A DNA stretch of 64,000 bases from Ficedula albicollis (taxonomy: Eukaryota > Chordata > Aves > Passeriformes > Muscicapidae). Below the pieces are notes generated by a model. That model did not search any database and was not told where the DNA came from. It saw only the letters and a program-made list of their open reading frames with translations. The stretch is taken from the NCBI RefSeq assembly GCF_000247815.1, contig NC_021685.1, positions 17,895,972-17,959,971 on the forward strand, written 5' to 3'. Below, piece after piece: positions 24,362 through 40,314 of the stretch; position 1 is the first letter of the stretch, and the number at the start of each line of letters is the position of its first letter. Both the position numbers and the translations under genes were made by a program.

Positions 24362-26919
24362 ATGCTGTGGCAGGTGACCGAAGTGCACGAGTGGGCTCAG
24401 GTCCAGCCCCAGAGCCCCCCGCGCTGTGCCAATGGCCTGCAGAGCTCCAGCCCTCAGTGCTCGTTGCTGGCAGGACATTAGCAGGGAGAAAAACAATCCC
24501 TGAGCAGTAAATACGGGCAAAGCTTTCCATACAATGGAAAAATCCAGATGCATCTGCCTGGGAGTGTCAGAGCTCTGTGCAAGAGCTGCTCCCACCCCCC
24601 CATTTCCTGCTAGCGTGGCTTTCCTGGAAATGGACGCTGTGTCCTCAGCCCAGGGCTCGCCTGGGGCTCTGGCTCTGCTGCTGCTCCCTCACCTGCTTGG
24701 ATGCCCCTTTCTCCCTGGAGCTGCAGCATCCAGAAACGAGCACTCCACAGAGCTGGCACTGAGAGCCACAAAACCAAGCTAAGAGGAAGAGAGAGTGGAG
24801 GCGCTCACTGCTCTCATGTACATTTAATAAACAGGGTCGTTTGGGCTCAGCTCTGCAGACTGAGCTTCTCTGGGTTATTTGTCTGTATCTGTCTTTTTAT
24901 GTCACATGAATTCTTAGTGTAGAGCAGAGCTGGTGGATGTTCCTAACATAACTCTTCCAAAAATTACTGGTCTTTAAATACATCTAAAATGTCCCATTTG
25001 GCAAATTTTCCTAGTCTAAAAAAAAAAAATCTGGGATTTAAAAAAAAAATGTTAATAGGGTTAAAGTACTTCAAATCTTACAAGAATTAGAAAAAAATTG
25101 GTTTCTTTCAGCTGGAATTTTTGATAAATGAAAGCTGCAGATTTGCAAGAGCGCTTGAAAATTATCAATTATTTCCAAGTATCTTCAGTCCTTTGCACGT
25201 CTTCTGTTGCCCTTTGAAGCATTTGCAGTCAGGAGGAGAAGAAGCCATGGGGATAACTCCAGGTTCACTCCAGAGCTGGAGGACAGGGCTGGGAGGAGCA
25301 GGGGGAGCGACCCTGAGAGCTTGGCACTGCCATGGCCCTGGCACAGAAATGTCTGGGCTTGATCTGCATCCCCCTGGCATTGCCTTCCCCTCCTCAGGTT
25401 CCTTCCTTGGAATAAAGGGCAGGATGTGGGGGACAAAACCACCTTTTCCAACGCTTTGAGGTGCCCCAAACACTTCCACTTTCAGATAATTCCTATAACA
25501 AATAACAGAGCACTCGCCTGATCTGTTCTTCTGGGGCAGGGATTTTCTTGCTTTTGTTTTCTGCTTTTCGTTCTACCACTGGCAATTCACAGAGATGCTT
25601 CCCCACACCTGCTGTAACCACTGAAAACCATGGTTTGTCCTTTTCACTGCTCCTTTCTCTGCTTCTCTCTGAACCCTCCTCTCTGCTGGTAACACTCATC
25701 TGTATTGCAACTTTCCTTACATTTTGGCAGACTTTGGGAATTTCGGGAGCAATAAATTTAAATGGAGAGAATGAAGGGAAATGACAGCTTTTTGGAACAG
25801 AGAGCAAGGCTTTCTTTGGTGGTTTTTCCTTTTCATTCCTTTTTTAAGATATACCATCTATAAACGCTCACCTGGGACTGCTTTTATATGGAAAAAAATA
25901 TCATGTGCCTAAATTTGTATAGACTGAACCTGGAATTGAAAGTAGATTTCTGCTCTGGCCATGTTTCTCAGTTGTCTGTCCCTGAAAGGAGCACTCAAGC
26001 TCATCATTTGACTTTCATGTATTTATTTCCCTGGCCTTTTGATTGCAATTAACACAATATTTAACATTTTGTTTCCTGTAAACTCTTGGAATAGGCATGG
26101 AATGGCCATTTCTGGATGTTGATAATGATCAGACAGGCTCCAATTTGGGTACTGCTGGCACTGTTTTCTCAGGGTTACACTCCTTTGTGCCAGCTGAAGG
26201 TGTGCCCTGAGAGATCCCTCCTGAGCCCCAGGCTGGGATTTTGCTGTCGTTTGCCTCTCAATCTTCCTTCAGAAGATGTTCAGCAGGACTGTGCCTGCCC
26301 CTGTGCAGCAGGCAAGGGAAATGCCCTGGGCAGCTCTGTGACCCCCCAGCAAAGCTGGAGATGGCAGCTCCTCCCTCAAACAGCCCTTGCACTGCTCCCT
26401 CGGGGCTCTGGCTCACCCACTCTGCAGCACTGCCAGTGCCAGTCACCCCTGGCTCCTGGGGAGCCCCTTCCCTGCTCCAGCAGCTCTCACCAGCAGGAAT
26501 TCTTTCCAGATGTGCAGCCTGAGCTCTGCTCCTTGCTGTGCCCAGCAGCTCTGAGTGTGCTTCTCACATAAGATGAGTTCAGGCAAAAACACTGCAGCCT
26601 GGTAGGACCAAAGGAAATATTTCCACTGGTTCTGAAAAGAATTCATGGCTGAAGAAAATAAAAAAGCAGAACAATCCTTGGGAGGAATTGCTGGCCATGA
26701 GGATCTGGGAGCATTTGGAGCCTGGCTCTTCTCCCCATGCTGAAACTGCACTCGCCTGGTCCCTAAATCTGAGAAAGCAGAACCCTCCCGAGTGCCTGCA
26801 GGGGCTCAGGGCATCTCCCAGGGGCTGTCCTTGCTTCTCCTCCAGGCACATCAGCTCCTCACCATGAGAACCAGCTCAGTGCTCTGCTCTCACCTGAGCT
26901 GGGCTCATTTACACAGGGT
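24362..26919. other. Single-copy non-coding sequence
   Basis: No gene I can support. A runs of 9-11 at 25019-25048. AT-rich at 24940-25190 and 25790-26100. A 151-codon plus frame at 26116-26571 begins with a signal-peptide-like stretch (IWVLLALFSQGY) and is discussed as a finding; it has no recognised domain. Confidence 0.45.
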
Positions 26920-27113
26920 CCCTTCATTTCCATCTCCATCATCTCCAACTCCATCTCCATCTCCATCTCCATCATTTCCATCTCCATCTCCATCTCCATC
27001 ATCTCCATCTCCATCTCCATCTCCATCTCCATCTCCATCTCCATCTCCATCTCCATCTCCATCTCCATCTCCATCTCCATCTCCATCTCCATCTCCATCT
27101 CCATCTCCATCCA
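26920..27113. repeat. CCATCT hexanucleotide array
   Basis: About 30 copies of CCATCT, with CATCATTTCCAT and CATCATCTCCA interruptions in the left half and a pure right half. Frames read PSPSPS on the plus strand and EMEMEM, DGDGDG or RWRWRW on the minus strand. None is a gene. Confidence 0.95.
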
Positions 27114-27731
27114 AGGCTGCTGCTGCTCCTCACCTGCCTGTGGGAAGGTCCAGTGGTGCCTTGAGAGCACAGCTGCCCGTGTGAATGTGCTGTGCTGTCC
27201 TGTCCCTGCACACTCAGGTGTGCTCCAGAATTCTTGGCGTTATCTTTGGGCGATGCTTCCCCTGTGCCTGGCTTTTCCTGGGCTGCAGCTCTCTGTGTGC
27301 TTGGCCTGGGCTCTTTTGAAGGTTAAAGAGATGGACTGGGATGATCAGGAGATGGAGCTGTAGCTTCCTGTCCCAGAGCCTTTCTCTTTGGGTACTGGTT
27401 CCCCTCCTGGTTCCCTTAACAACAAATGGGAGCCACACCCACCACGTTACCAGGTGCATTGCAACCCTAAACCTGTGAGGGTGGCAGGAGCTAATCCCTT
27501 TCTCTTTAGGGGTCAAGTGGAAAGTGTGATGATGCTCTGACTCTGACTGGGAGATCTCCTGACCAGTTTCACCCTTCCAGAAGTCTGTGCCAGCGGGGAC
27601 ACTGGAAGTCCATGGGCAGAAGGCGATGAAGATGCTGCGGCTGTGTTGAACGTGGGGTAGCAAAGAGAGGAGCAGCTGTACACCATTGTTGTTGTTGGCA
27701 CCAGGAGTGCCAAAAGGGTGGGGTGAGGAGT
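27114..27731. other. Single-copy non-coding sequence
   Basis: No gene recognised. Short frames only. Confidence 0.5.
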
Positions 27732-27973
27732 GTGGTGCCCTCTGCCTCTCAAGGAGGTGTTGCTTTGTTAGTGGTGCCCTCTGCCTCTCAAGGAAGTGTT
27801 GCTTTGTTAGATCTTGTTTTAATCCAGAGTGATCTCCAATCCCATCAGCACTTTGTCTTAAGCATTACTCAAAAAAGTTATATTTATTTAAGATCTTGTT
27901 TTAATCCAGAGTGATCTCCAATTCCATCAGCACTTTGTCTTAAGCATTACTCTAAAAAGTTATATTTATCTGT
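27732..27973. repeat. Two abutting tandem duplications (39 bp and 82 bp)
   Basis: A 39-bp unit (GTGGTGCCCTCTGCCTCTCA then AGGAGGTGTTGCTTTGTTA) occurs at 27732-27770 and 27771-27809. It is followed without a gap by an 82-bp unit (GATCTTGTTTTAATCCAGAG and on) at 27810-27891 and 27892-27973. Copies differ by one to a few bases. The second duplication begins exactly where the first ends. Confidence 0.92.
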
Positions 27974-29527
27974 TTCTCCATCTGAGGATACTGGATTAGT
28001 GCTTTACAGGATTGTTCGTTGTGTTGCTATTGATCCACCTAAAAATTACCCTCAGAAGAAGAGCAAAATGTGCGCTGGAATGGGAGGAAGGAGGGAATGA
28101 GCTGTGATGCAATACCCAGGGCTCTGCAGGCTGCATCTGCAAACAGCAGCAGCAAAAACAACGGCCCAGCTCTTTTTGTGATATGTGAAGTGCAATTATG
28201 AGGTGAAATATGAAGCTGGTATCTTAATATTTTAACGATACTGAATTTATTTTCAAAGCTAAGCTGTGCAGAATGAATCATTTATCAGTGGGCCATATGG
28301 AAAGGCACTTATCTAAACCCCCTTCTTAGTCCCAGGTGTGCTTCTCTGGCAAGAGCACATCACACACAGCGCTTGGAAGAGAACTTGAATTCCAGATGCG
28401 CAATTCTAAAAGATGCATTTGCAAAAATAAGGCCAAATTTTGCAATCTGTTATTTTCTGCGGCTTCAGGGACGTTATGGAAGAGTTACCCCCTGTTCCTC
28501 AGCAGTAACAGCCCCAAAATGCAGCTCGAGGGATGCGCTTTCCTCCTGTGCCACCCCAGTTTGATGGCAGCGTTGATTTCGGAGGAGCAGAGCTGGTTCA
28601 GAGGATGGGATGGCCTCCAGGAGCCAAACACTGGGCTAGGTGATTCAGAGAAGCCTGACGAGCTCCATACCCTAATAACACCCAAACATTGTGGAAATTG
28701 AATGTCTGACTGCCATTAAGTAATTTGAAGATCCCAGTCCTGTTATATTTATGGGACTGTGCTTAGGGAGGCACCAAGCAGGCTCTCCACGAGTCCCCTC
28801 CCATCCAGAGCAGCAACATTCACACAGAGCTGTGTGCAGGGGATCCAGCTTTACTCTTGGCAGAGCCTGTGAGTTCTGGCCCGCTGCAGAAGTGGATTTG
28901 GTTTCAAGTCCAGCTGTTGACCTGAGTGCAGTGCACGGGGTCAGAGGGCTCTGCCCTGGCTGCAGGAGGGGCCGTGGCCAGTGTGCACTGAGTGCTGCTG
29001 CCAGGAGTGCTGATGGTCTCCCCCACAGCCATGAGCTGATCCCAGCCCCGATTAAGGGGCAGAGGCAGCAGAGCTCTCATTAGATAATCCCTACCAAAGG
29101 AGTGCAAGTGCAGTAGAGATCCCCTGTGTCCCCCACACGCCGGGGGCTGCTTGCTTCTGTCCCAGTGCCCAGGTGGGCCTGGCTGATGTTGGTCTTCCAC
29201 TGGCATCTTGAGTTTTCTGTCCCCAATTTTGAAAAAAATGCCTTTCCTGAGCCAGCTTAAAAACCTTTACTTTTTCTCTTTGTTTGGCTTTTTTGTTTCT
29301 TACACACCGTGTAGCCTGGAGACTGTGAGGGCCCGATTCCCAAAGGAAAATATCTCCATTGCCCAGGCTCATAATTTATAGAATGGCTCTTCTGACCAGT
29401 TGTGTTTTCCATTTAATATATTTTCTGTTTTTCAAGTCTTCCCCTTCCAGGTGGAAATGCGGCGCTCCTCGGGGCAGTGTTGGGATAACGCTGCTGAGAG
29501 CTGCACTTAGAGCTCAGGGGCTGGCAG
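27974..29527. other. Single-copy non-coding sequence
   Basis: No gene recognised. An AT-rich motif block at 28165-28315 is listed separately. The last part (29440-29527) becomes GC-rich and runs into poly-C after CTGGCAG. Confidence 0.5.
28165..28315. promoter_or_regulatory. Possible conserved non-coding element
   Basis: Single-copy AT-rich block with GTGCAATTATGAGG, ATCTTAATATTTTAACG, GAATGAATCATTTATC and GCCATATGG motifs. It looks like the homeodomain/MEF-type-rich cores common in vertebrate enhancers. Inference only. Confidence 0.25.
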
Positions 29528-30596
<1,069 letters not shown>

Positions 30597-31103
30597 TCTC
30601 CTTGTGCTCTGAAGGAGGATGGGCACAAAGCTGAGGACAGCAAGGGGAGGGAGATGCCCAAGACCATAAACAGCCCCACGAGCACCTCTCACTGTCCATC
30701 AGCACGGTGGGCTCAGCACTGCTCCCTCCAAACCTCATCTCCCCAAACCCCTCTGCTCCCCTGGGCAAACCCAAACCCAGCCCTGCCCTCTGCCTGCAGT
30801 GTGCTCTGTGGGTCTGGTGGTCCTGGCAGGCACACCTGGCTCTGTGTGACAGGGCTCACAGCCCAGGTCCTGCAGGGTCACACACCCGGGTCCCTCAGTG
30901 AAACAAGCAGGAATAGGGGGTTTTTCCAGTCATTAGGGTTATGGTTTTTTAATAAAGGAAAATGTTTTGTTGTGATTAAATTAACATTTTCAGATAAAAA
31001 AGAAAAATTACATTTGAATATTTAAGATACGGTTGTACCTGCCACCTGAGAGGCACTGTGCAACGTGATAATGTTTTCCTGTTAGGAGCACCTGCTAAAT
31101 CCT
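30597..31103. other. Single-copy non-coding sequence
   Basis: No gene recognised. GC-rich left part, AT-rich right part from 30900. Confidence 0.5.
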
Positions 31104-31341
31104 GAATCATGGAATCCCAGACTGGTTTGGATTGGAAGGGACATTAAAGCTCATCTCTTTTCAATCCCCCTTCCATGGGCAGAGACAACTTCCAGGTTTG
31201 GATTGGAAGGGACATTAAAGCTCATCTCTTTTCAATCCCCCTTCCACGGGCAGAGACAACTTCCATAGACCAGGCTGCTCCAAGCCCCATCCAACCTGGC
31301 CTTGAACACTTCCAGGGGCTTCCACAGCTTCTCTGTTTATC
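31104..31341 (-). mobile_element. CR1 LINE 3' tail, minus strand, with internal duplication
   Basis: Reads backwards as the extreme CR1 3' end: AATCATGGAATCCCAGACTG, TTTGGATTGGAAGGGACATT, then the CCAAGCCCCATCCAACCTGG block. A 71-bp internal segment is tandemly duplicated (31125-31195 and 31196-31266) with one clear difference (CCATGGGC/CCACGGGC). Confidence 0.9.
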
Positions 31342-32402
31342 AGTAACTCACTCCTTATTAATTTTTTGGGACAGAGCTGCTGCACCACAGCCCCATCGTG
31401 GCAAAACCAGCGAGTGCTGCCAGCCTTGAGAGCCCAGACTGCAGAGAGCTTATGACAGATGAAATATAGAAGAGGGAAAAGAGCAAAACCCAACATTTTT
31501 ATTATTATTTTTTCAAGTGGCCTCTGAGCTTTCAAGACCTAATTTTTTTTTTCTTCTCTTTAAAACTTTCCTTTACAGCAATGAGGAATGGGAATTTGTA
31601 CGTTAGGGATAAAAAAGAAAAAAGAGAGATTTGTTGATAAACACATGAATCCAGGAAATGGGGATTTAAGCTGTAATTTTGATGAAGTGGTGCTTACTGT
31701 ACTTTGTGAAAATACTCCCTTTATAAATTGATAATAAACATACAGCACAAAATACTCATTTTTAAGGACCCTTTACAGAGTCAGCCAAAAAAATTAAAAA
31801 GGGCTTAGGGCAAATGCAGACTGCATAATTTTTAAGTGATCCTTCCTGACAGCTGTGTGGGAATCCCTGGGCCTAGAGGGGCAGGTTCACAAGGAAAGAT
31901 CAAACACCAAAGGAGCTGGGCCAGAACGGTGACTAAAGCTCAGCTTAGCAGGTTCAAGGGATTCACTGGCACAGCCACCCAGGAGAGAGGTGGGACTGCT
32001 TCAGAGGGCTCGAGGAATCACTTACTGCTCCCAGCTCTGTCTGACTTTCCTACCAAGAGGTCTCTTGGGCACTGGGATGGTTTTTCCAAGTAAAAGGCAG
32101 CTGCAGCACCAGGGCTTGAGTTATTCCAAAGTGGCCAGGGTGAGGCTCCTGGGAGAGCTTGGCACCAGGGATGGTCCTGCCAGGAGCCAGGGAAATGAGT
32201 GACCCAGCAGGGCTCTTTTCCACCTCTGGTTTCCAGCCCATGAATCCTGTGCCTGTGCTGCTCCCATGCTGTGACCAGGAGCTCTAGGGCTGAGCAAAGA
32301 CCCTGCTAAGCCTGACTTACAGTCAGGGCTCACCCTGCAGCAATGCTGGAACCAGCTGGGTTCCGTGGTGGGCTGTTCTGACTCCTTAGTCTTGGCTGTC
32401 CC
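31342..32402. other. Single-copy non-coding sequence
   Basis: No gene recognised. T and A runs near 31503-31555 and 31610. GC-rich from 32100 to the edge of the 41-bp repeat. Confidence 0.5.
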
Positions 32403-36888
<4,486 letters not shown>

Positions 36889-36952
36889 ACAGGTGTGTGA
36901 TGTGTTCCCGAGGGGATGTAGCTCTGTACACAGGTGTGTGATGTGTTCCCAA
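36889..36952. repeat. 41-bp repeat units, right of poly-C
   Basis: A half unit (CACAGGTGTGTGATGTGTTC) followed by one full unit with GAGGGGATGTAGCTCTGTAC. Pairs with 32403-32443 on the left. Confidence 0.85.
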
Positions 36953-39002
36953 GAGGAATCTGCTCCCTGGGCTCTGCCTCCCAGCAGCACAGGCTCCTCA
37001 TGCCAGCACAGCTGCCAGCACGTGCTCTGGCAAGCCCCAGTTTCCTTTTCCCAGTGCCATGTTAGGAGCCACAGCCCTCAGGAAGCTTTTTGTGGACACC
37101 CCAAGAGCACCCAGGTGCTGTGGAGAGCTGAGCTGCTGGGACAGGCAAGCCTGGCTGGAAATGTGCACCCCAAACAGCCCCCAAAAGGACACCAGCTGCC
37201 TCCCAGCTGGAAAAGAGAGCTGAGAATCATTCAAACCAGCTTTCCATTAGTGCCTGAAGAGCTCAGTGCTTTCCAAGTGCATTGTGGACATCACCCTTGG
37301 TATTGTCTCGTTGATCACAGTTGTGCTGACATGCAAATAATTTTCTTAAAGGCTTTTCAATACTGAAGCCAAGCTTTTGGCTGCTTTTTAACAGGGCAGA
37401 CATTGTTAGATATTTCAGGCAGAACACAAATAACTGTTGGGCACAAAATGATGGGCAGATTTTTACACTTAAAAGAAAGCTGAAAACAAGATTAAATTTA
37501 TACAATATACATACAAAGTTCTCCCACCCACTCTTGGATGAAAGCTTAGAGCTTTTCTAAAACTTCTTACCACACAGGTACTCCACATATCAACAAATAA
37601 GTCTGCAGACATCAAAGAGCTTCAGGGATTTGGAACATCTCAGAAGTTGTGGGCAATAATTACATCCCGAAAGCATTCACCCATGTTTACAGATAGGGAA
37701 AGGAAGATAGAGAGGGCGATGCACTTCCTCATTTAAGCTATCAAATGGAATTACAGGAGCAATGAATCTGGATGGGAGAAGTTCAAATGATTTGCTTAAG
37801 GTCACAGCAGAAAATCAAGGACGGAGCCAGAACAGGAACCAGGATTTTCCGGTCCTGTTTGTAATCCACTTGATCACCCTGACTCTGTAATTTGTCAGCA
37901 GGGTGAATGCTCAGTGCTCCTGTCAGTGCTCACAAACCCCCTCTGTCACCAGGGCTGCCACTTCCTCATTCAGAAACTCACTTCTCCAAAAATCCCCTCC
38001 AAGGGAAGCGCAGAACTGCTCGTTACTGCCCAGCACTAATGAGCAGATCCCAGCAGCAGTGCCAGGACAGGAGGTGCCAGGCTGACAGCTCTGCTCCCTG
38101 CCTGCTGATGCCCTCATTACAAATGCTGACTATTCAGCCACTTTTTCCTGGCAATAAAACCTTGACACAAGCTTAGGAAACCTACTGTACTTGTGAGAAA
38201 AGTGAGGTAAGAATATGTTTCCATTTACTCTCTGAAAGAAAACAAAAACAAATGACATGCTACTGAATGTTCTTTTTATTCAGAAAAATAAATCAGTGGC
38301 AGTCGATCTAATTTATGTTTCACTAACTTTTCCTTGAGATTATTTCAAAGAAAAAAAAATGGCTATTTCTATGGTTAGCTGGGAGAACATGAAGGACTTT
38401 CCTGTCCTTTTTATTCTTGTTAGGGGCTATAAACTTCTACTTCTTGCTGTGTTCCAGTCACTGCAAGCTCTTTCAAATTTCATTGATATTCCATAAATTA
38501 AATTTTAAAGAATATGGCAAATTATTAGTGACAATTTCAAGTTAGAAAAGAAGGGATGGGGAGTTAAATTCATCTGGGCTTTTGACTCCTACTAAATCAG
38601 CAGGCTTCAGTTTCCCTTTTCAATTAAGTAAATACCAGAATTATCTTTTCCTCTCTTTAAGAAAAAAATATTGAAATTAGACATAAAAAAAATTGAAACG
38701 GGAGAGAAAATGAAATAAAAGTCCATCCCATCCTGCTGCTGATGTGGTGTGAGGAACAAATGGATACTGAGGGAGCAGCTGCAGGGTGTAAGTGCCTTTC
38801 CAGAGGAAACTGTGGAGAGGAAAAGGCAGAGGATGAGGGTGCTCCTGGAGGACAGGGGAAAAGGAACTGCAGCCTAAGTCTGAGCCAGAAAAGAAAGAGA
38901 TCCTAAGCCAGACGAACAAAAGCAAAAGAAAAGGCAAAATTGAAATGCGAACAAATAAAAGTTACACGGAAAATTAAGAAGCTTCATCACGACTATAGAT
39001 AG
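36953..39002. other. Single-copy non-coding sequence
   Basis: No gene recognised. GC-rich to about 37260, then AT-rich, especially 38200-38700, where A runs and AAATAAATCAGTGG-type motifs occur. It changes abruptly into telomere-like repeats at 39003. Confidence 0.5.
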
Positions 39003-39580
39003 AGTTAGGGTTAGGGGTTAGGGTTGGTGTTAGGGTTAGGGTTAGGATTGTGGCTTGCGTTAGGATTAGGGTTCGGGTTAGGGTTAGGGTTCTGGTTAGG
39101 GTTAGGGTTCTGGTTAGGGTTAGGGTTGGGGTTATGTTTTGGTTTATGGTTAGGTTAGGGGTTAGGGTTGGTGTTAGGGTTAGGGTTAGGATTGTGGCTT
39201 GGGTTAGGAAAAGGGTTCGGGTTAGGGTTAGGGTTCTGGTTAGGGTTAGGGTTCAGGTAAGGATTAGGGTTGGGATTATGTTTTGGTTTATGGTTAGGCT
39301 TAGGATTGGGGTTAGGGTTAGGGTTAGGATTGTTGCTTTGGTTAGGGTTAGGGTTAGGATTAGGGTTAGGGTCAGGATTAGGGTTAGGGCTGGTTTAGCA
39401 TTAGGGTTATAGTTAGGGTTAGGGTTAGGGTTAGGGGTATGGTTGATTAGGGTTAGAGTTAGGGTCAGGGTTAGGGTTGGGCTTAGGCCTTGGTTAGGGT
39501 TAGGATTAGGGTTAGGGTAAGAGTTAGGGTTAGGGTTAGGGTTAGGGTTAGGGTTAGGGTTAGGGTTAGGGGTATGGTTG
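39003..39580 (+). repeat. Interstitial telomeric repeat, block 1
   Basis: Degenerate TTAGGG repeats, G-rich strand on the plus strand. Variants include GTTCTGG, GTTCGGG, GGATTG and TATGTTTTGG. A 145-bp higher-order period is visible (GGGTTGGTGTTAGGG at 39021 and 39166). The purest run, about eight perfect TTAGGG, lies near 39523-39572. Degeneracy and single-copy flanks indicate an internal site and not a chromosome end. R/V-rich and N/P-rich frames are artefacts. Confidence 0.95.
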
Positions 39581-39740
39581 AGCACTGGTAATTATCTCTG
39601 GAGCAGACAAGCTGTTCCCTGTAGCAGGGCCGGCATTTCGGCTCCAAACTGGGAGAAGGGGCAAATGGACAGTTCTTATTTTGTTGTTTTCTTTTTATGG
39701 ACATCACCTCTCCTGCTCTCCAAGTCCTAAAAATGTGTTT
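39581..39740. other. Single-copy spacer between telomeric blocks
   Basis: 160 bp of ordinary sequence (GAGCACTGGTAATTATCTC to AAAATGTGTTT). No gene. Confidence 0.6.
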
Positions 39741-39930
39741 TAGGATTGGGGTTAGGGTTAGGGTTAGGATTGTTGCTTTGGTTAGGGTTAGGGTTAGGAT
39801 TAGGGTTAGGGTTAGGGTTAGGGTTAGGGTTAGGGTTAGGGTTAGGGTTAGGGTTAGGTTTAGGATTACGGTTGGGTCAGGGTTAGGCTTAGGCTTAGGG
39901 TTGGGTTAGGGCTAAGGTTGGTTTCTAACC
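39741..39930 (+). repeat. Interstitial telomeric repeat, block 2
   Basis: More TTAGGG repeats. The first 70-odd bases match 39301 onward at a constant offset of 440, including the unusual ATTGTTGCTTTGG variant. Then nine or more perfect TTAGGG units, decaying into TTAGGCTTAGG. Confidence 0.95.
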
Positions 39931-39960
39931 AATTTATTCTGAAGGGTCCGCCTGTGTGCA

Positions 39961-40074
39961 AGAGTATTTTACAGCAATTTATCCCTGGTCTTGCAGAGAA
40001 CCGATTGGGATGCAGGAAGAGTATTTTACAGCAATTTATCCCTGGTCTTACAGAGAACCAATTGGGATGCAGGG
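39961..40074. repeat. 57-bp two-copy tandem duplication
   Basis: AGAGTATTTTACAGCAATTT then ATCCCTGGTCTTGCAGAGAA occurs at 39961-40017 and 40018-40074, with differences TTGCAG/TTACAG and CCGATT/CCAATT. It begins 30 bp after the telomeric block. Confidence 0.9.
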
Positions 40075-40234
40075 CTGTACCTGCCCTGCAGCAGCATAGG
40101 GGCATTGCCTTTCCTCACTTCTCTGATCAACCCTTCGCCTTCTGACCCCAAAGCAGTCGCCTGCTGGCCCGCAGGAGGTCAGATCCAGGGGTCTGGGGGC
40201 TGGCAGTGTGAGCAAGCCTGTGAGCAGGACGTGG

Positions 40235-40309
40235 CTGGCGAGCAGGGGGGCAGCAGCCCCCCCCCCCCCCCCCCCCCCCCCCCCCCTGGCGAGCAGGGGG
40301 GCAGCAGCC
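40235..40309. repeat. Two 24-bp units separated by C30
   Basis: CTGGCGAGCAGGGGGGCAGC then AGCC occurs at 40235-40258 and 40286-40309. Between them lies a pure C run (40257-40286, 30 bp). The run sits exactly at the unit boundary, where the unit's own CC would meet the next C. Confidence 0.9.
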
Positions 40310-40314
40310 GCAGC

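Noticed and set aside
26792..27211. PSPSPS, EMEMEM, DGDGDG and RWRWRW frames
   Set aside because: Translations of CCATCT hexamers in different frames.
39003..39930. A true chromosome end
   Set aside because: The TTAGGG tract is degenerate and short and has about 24 kb of ordinary sequence on the telomere-ward side.
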